Source: Candidatus Thorarchaeota archaeon (GTDB taxonomy: Archaea > Asgardarchaeota > Thorarchaeia > Thorarchaeales > Thorarchaeaceae). From it: 32,940 bases of DNA. The notes below the pieces were generated by a model that saw only the letters and a list, made by a program, of their open reading frames with translations, was not told where the DNA came from and searched no databases. The DNA is taken from assembly GCA_004524565.1 (NCBI GenBank), contig SDNZ01000014.1, positions 1 to 32,940 on the forward strand, in the 5' to 3' direction. Below are positions 31,957-32,940 of the stretch, piece after piece (within the stretch, counting starts at the first letter, position 1; each line of letters opens with the position of its first letter). The position numbers and the translations under genes are program-made.

Positions 31957-32797
31957 TGGGCGGCTGACAATATTGCGCGTACTTGTCACATCAGAGAAAG
32001 ATATTGCGAGTCAGACAATTAAAACGGTCTTGATTGAAGAATATGGATTTCTTCCCACAGGAAATAATTTTGAAAATAATCCAATACTTGCGTGTGACGA
32101 TTCTGCAATTCTCATTACTACAAATCGTGATATGATTTTTTGTGATCACTTAGAGGATTACTTTGACGCAGACGCATTCATTTTCTGTTCGCGGCATAGA
32201 GCTGAGTCTGGAAGACCTGCATTGCTTGTCCATAGCACAGGCAACCTCGGAGAAGAGGCTCTGTTCGGAGGAAATCCTCAAGAGGTCTCTGTATCCGCAC
32301 CCGCTCTTGTATCAGTCGCATTGCGGTGTCTTTACAAGGAGCGAAATGAACGAGGTCTCGACGATTTTGACGTTTCGCTAGAAGTGACTCACCACGGACC
32401 AACATCCATGAAAACTCCTCTTGTCTTTGTTGAACTTGGAAGTTCTGAAGATTACTGGACTCATAAAGAGGGAGCTAGAGTAGTTGCAGCTGCAATAATG
32501 GAATGTGTAAAAACTCCTTTCGGAAATGAATCTGTAATTGGATTTGGAGGCACACATTATGCTAGTAAGTTCAACAAACTTGTTCTTGAGAAGGGATACA
32601 ATATAGGACACATGGCTCCTAAATATGCGGTGAATGATTTGACGATGGATATTGTCAAAAAGATGATTACAAGGACCACAGGAAAGGTCACTTGCGCAAT
32701 TATCGATTGGAAAGGTTTGAATGCTGAGAATAAAGAACACCTTTTCCCGATTTTGGAAAAGATTGGATTAGAAATTGTGAAATCTAAGCAGGCCTGA
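31922..32797 (+). CDS. dtdA: D-aminoacyl-tRNA deacylase, archaeal DTD2 type
   Basis: This protein of about 291 residues removes D-amino acids, and in plants also aldehyde-modified residues, from mischarged tRNA. Family marks are SRHRAESGRPALLVHSTGN, EVTHHGPTSMKTPLVFVELGS and IGFGGTHYASKF with its conserved histidines. No ATG precedes the first family strand (LRVLVTSEKD). The TTG at 31922 has GAGGT five bases before it inside the upstream coiled-coil gene, so a TTG start with overlap is likely. TTG at 31949 or 31973 would give shorter proteins closer to the usual N-terminus. Identification of the family is secure; the exact start is not. Confidence 0.92.
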   Translation: MSLLLPYVQLSDGRLTILRVLVTSEKDIASQTIKTVLIEEYGFLPTGNNFENNPILACDDSAILITTNRDMIFCDHLEDYFDADAFIFCSRHRAESGRPALLVHSTGNLGEEALFGGNPQEVSVSAPALVSVALRCLYKERNERGLDDFDVSLEVTHHGPTSMKTPLVFVELGSSEDYWTHKEGARVVAAAIMECVKTPFGNESVIGFGGTHYASKFNKLVLEKGYNIGHMAPKYAVNDLTMDIVKKMITRTTGKVTCAIIDWKGLNAENKEHLFPILEKIGLEIVKSKQA

Positions 32798-32907
32798 ACA
32801 AATAATTTCTCAGTTTGTCGTATTATTCCGGATTATATTACGTTCCCGAAAGGCTAATTACAAGAATAGTCACAACCCTGACTAATACGGATGTTGATGG
32901 GGATAGT

Positions 32908-32940
32908 ATGGCTGAAAAAGATAATGCTCTAGCAATCAAA
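32908..32940 (+). CDS. Start of a gene cut by the right edge
   Basis: ATG 32908 opens an uninterrupted frame of 11 codons (MAEKDNALAIK) to the window end, preceded by GGGGAT (32899-32904) as a ribosome-binding site. A TATTCCGGATTATATTA stretch near 32822-32838 may hold its TATA element. Too little is visible to name it. Confidence 0.45.
   Translation, partial: MAEKDNALAIK

Noticed and set aside
32378-32740. 120-codon minus-strand ORF opposite DTD2
   Set aside because: It is a shadow of the DTD2 frame and carries no recognisable domain.
1-32940. CRISPR array, tRNA or rRNA genes, insertion sequences
   Set aside because: No regularly spaced repeats, tRNA-like T-loop/anticodon patterns outside coding sequence, rRNA segments or transposase motifs were seen on reading both strands.

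Overview
The window is archaeal. The proteasome alpha subunit has the archaeal/eukaryotic N-terminus, the D-aminoacyl-tRNA deacylase is the archaeal/plant DTD2 type, the IscS-like protein carries the lysine-less active site that I recall from Archaeoglobus, the ATP-grasp ligase is of the MptN/CofF kind, and the promoters are TATA-like. Low-to-moderate GC, many two-domain signalling proteins, an N-terminally fused ferredoxin on a reductive-dehalogenase-like protein and a SpeA-type arginine decarboxylase together suggest an Asgard archaeon, perhaps Thorarchaeota-like. That placement is inference. I saw no rRNA, tRNA, CRISPR array, transposase or phage gene.

Layout. 1-3.6 kb: the 5' two thirds of an adenosine deaminase running off the left edge, a small Cys-rich thioredoxin-fold protein behind a 17-codon leader ORF, two DNA-binding regulators facing away from each other across a palindrome, and a nuclease-like protein. 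3.6-6.4 kb (minus): a sulfur/iron-sulfur operon in the order TusA-like, IscS-like (PLP lysine replaced by Asp), IscU fused to a degenerate thioredoxin-reductase-like domain, then GNAT. 6.5-8.8 kb (plus): Zn alcohol dehydrogenase and M24 peptidase. 8.8-17.4 kb (minus): beta-propeller/Zn-ribbon/winged-helix protein, Cache-TPR-VWA receptor, Cache-HAMP receptor without an output domain, SpeA, LarE. 17.4-24 kb: HDAC-like deacetylase; a corrinoid protein with its RACo-like activator; and, divergent from these, a corrinoid/Fe-S reductive-dehalogenase-like protein followed by a PAS-PAS histidine kinase. 24-33 kb: a radical SAM enzyme, proteasome alpha, a RimK-type ligase, a divergent beta-carbonic-anhydrase-like protein, an Mrr-like nuclease, small regulators and hypothetical proteins, a strong hairpin terminator, a coiled-coil protein overlapping DTD2, and the first 11 codons of a gene leaving the right edge.

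How the genes may work together. The sulfur operon looks like a sulfide- or carrier-fed Fe-S assembly route rather than a cysteine desulfurase route. The corrinoid block joins a B12-binding shuttle, an ATP-dependent reductive activator and an Rdh-like enzyme, with a sensor kinase downstream that may control it. The Cache/VWA/propeller block is the best candidate for an undescribed system: two extracellular small-molecule receptors, one coupled to a TPR plus metal-ion-dependent VWA adhesion module and one with no output, next to a cytosolic propeller protein with DNA- or partner-binding winged helices.

Several transcripts begin with short ORFs that overlap the next start codon (857-910, 26900-26914, 29237-29335) or lie just before it (30643-30720), hinting at translational coupling. 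No gene-free stretch exceeds 300 bases. The two longest are 626-906, which holds a TATA element, a possible SD-sequestering hairpin and the leader ORF, and 30430-30726, which holds an open extension of the minus-strand gene, a TATA element and a 25-codon ORF.
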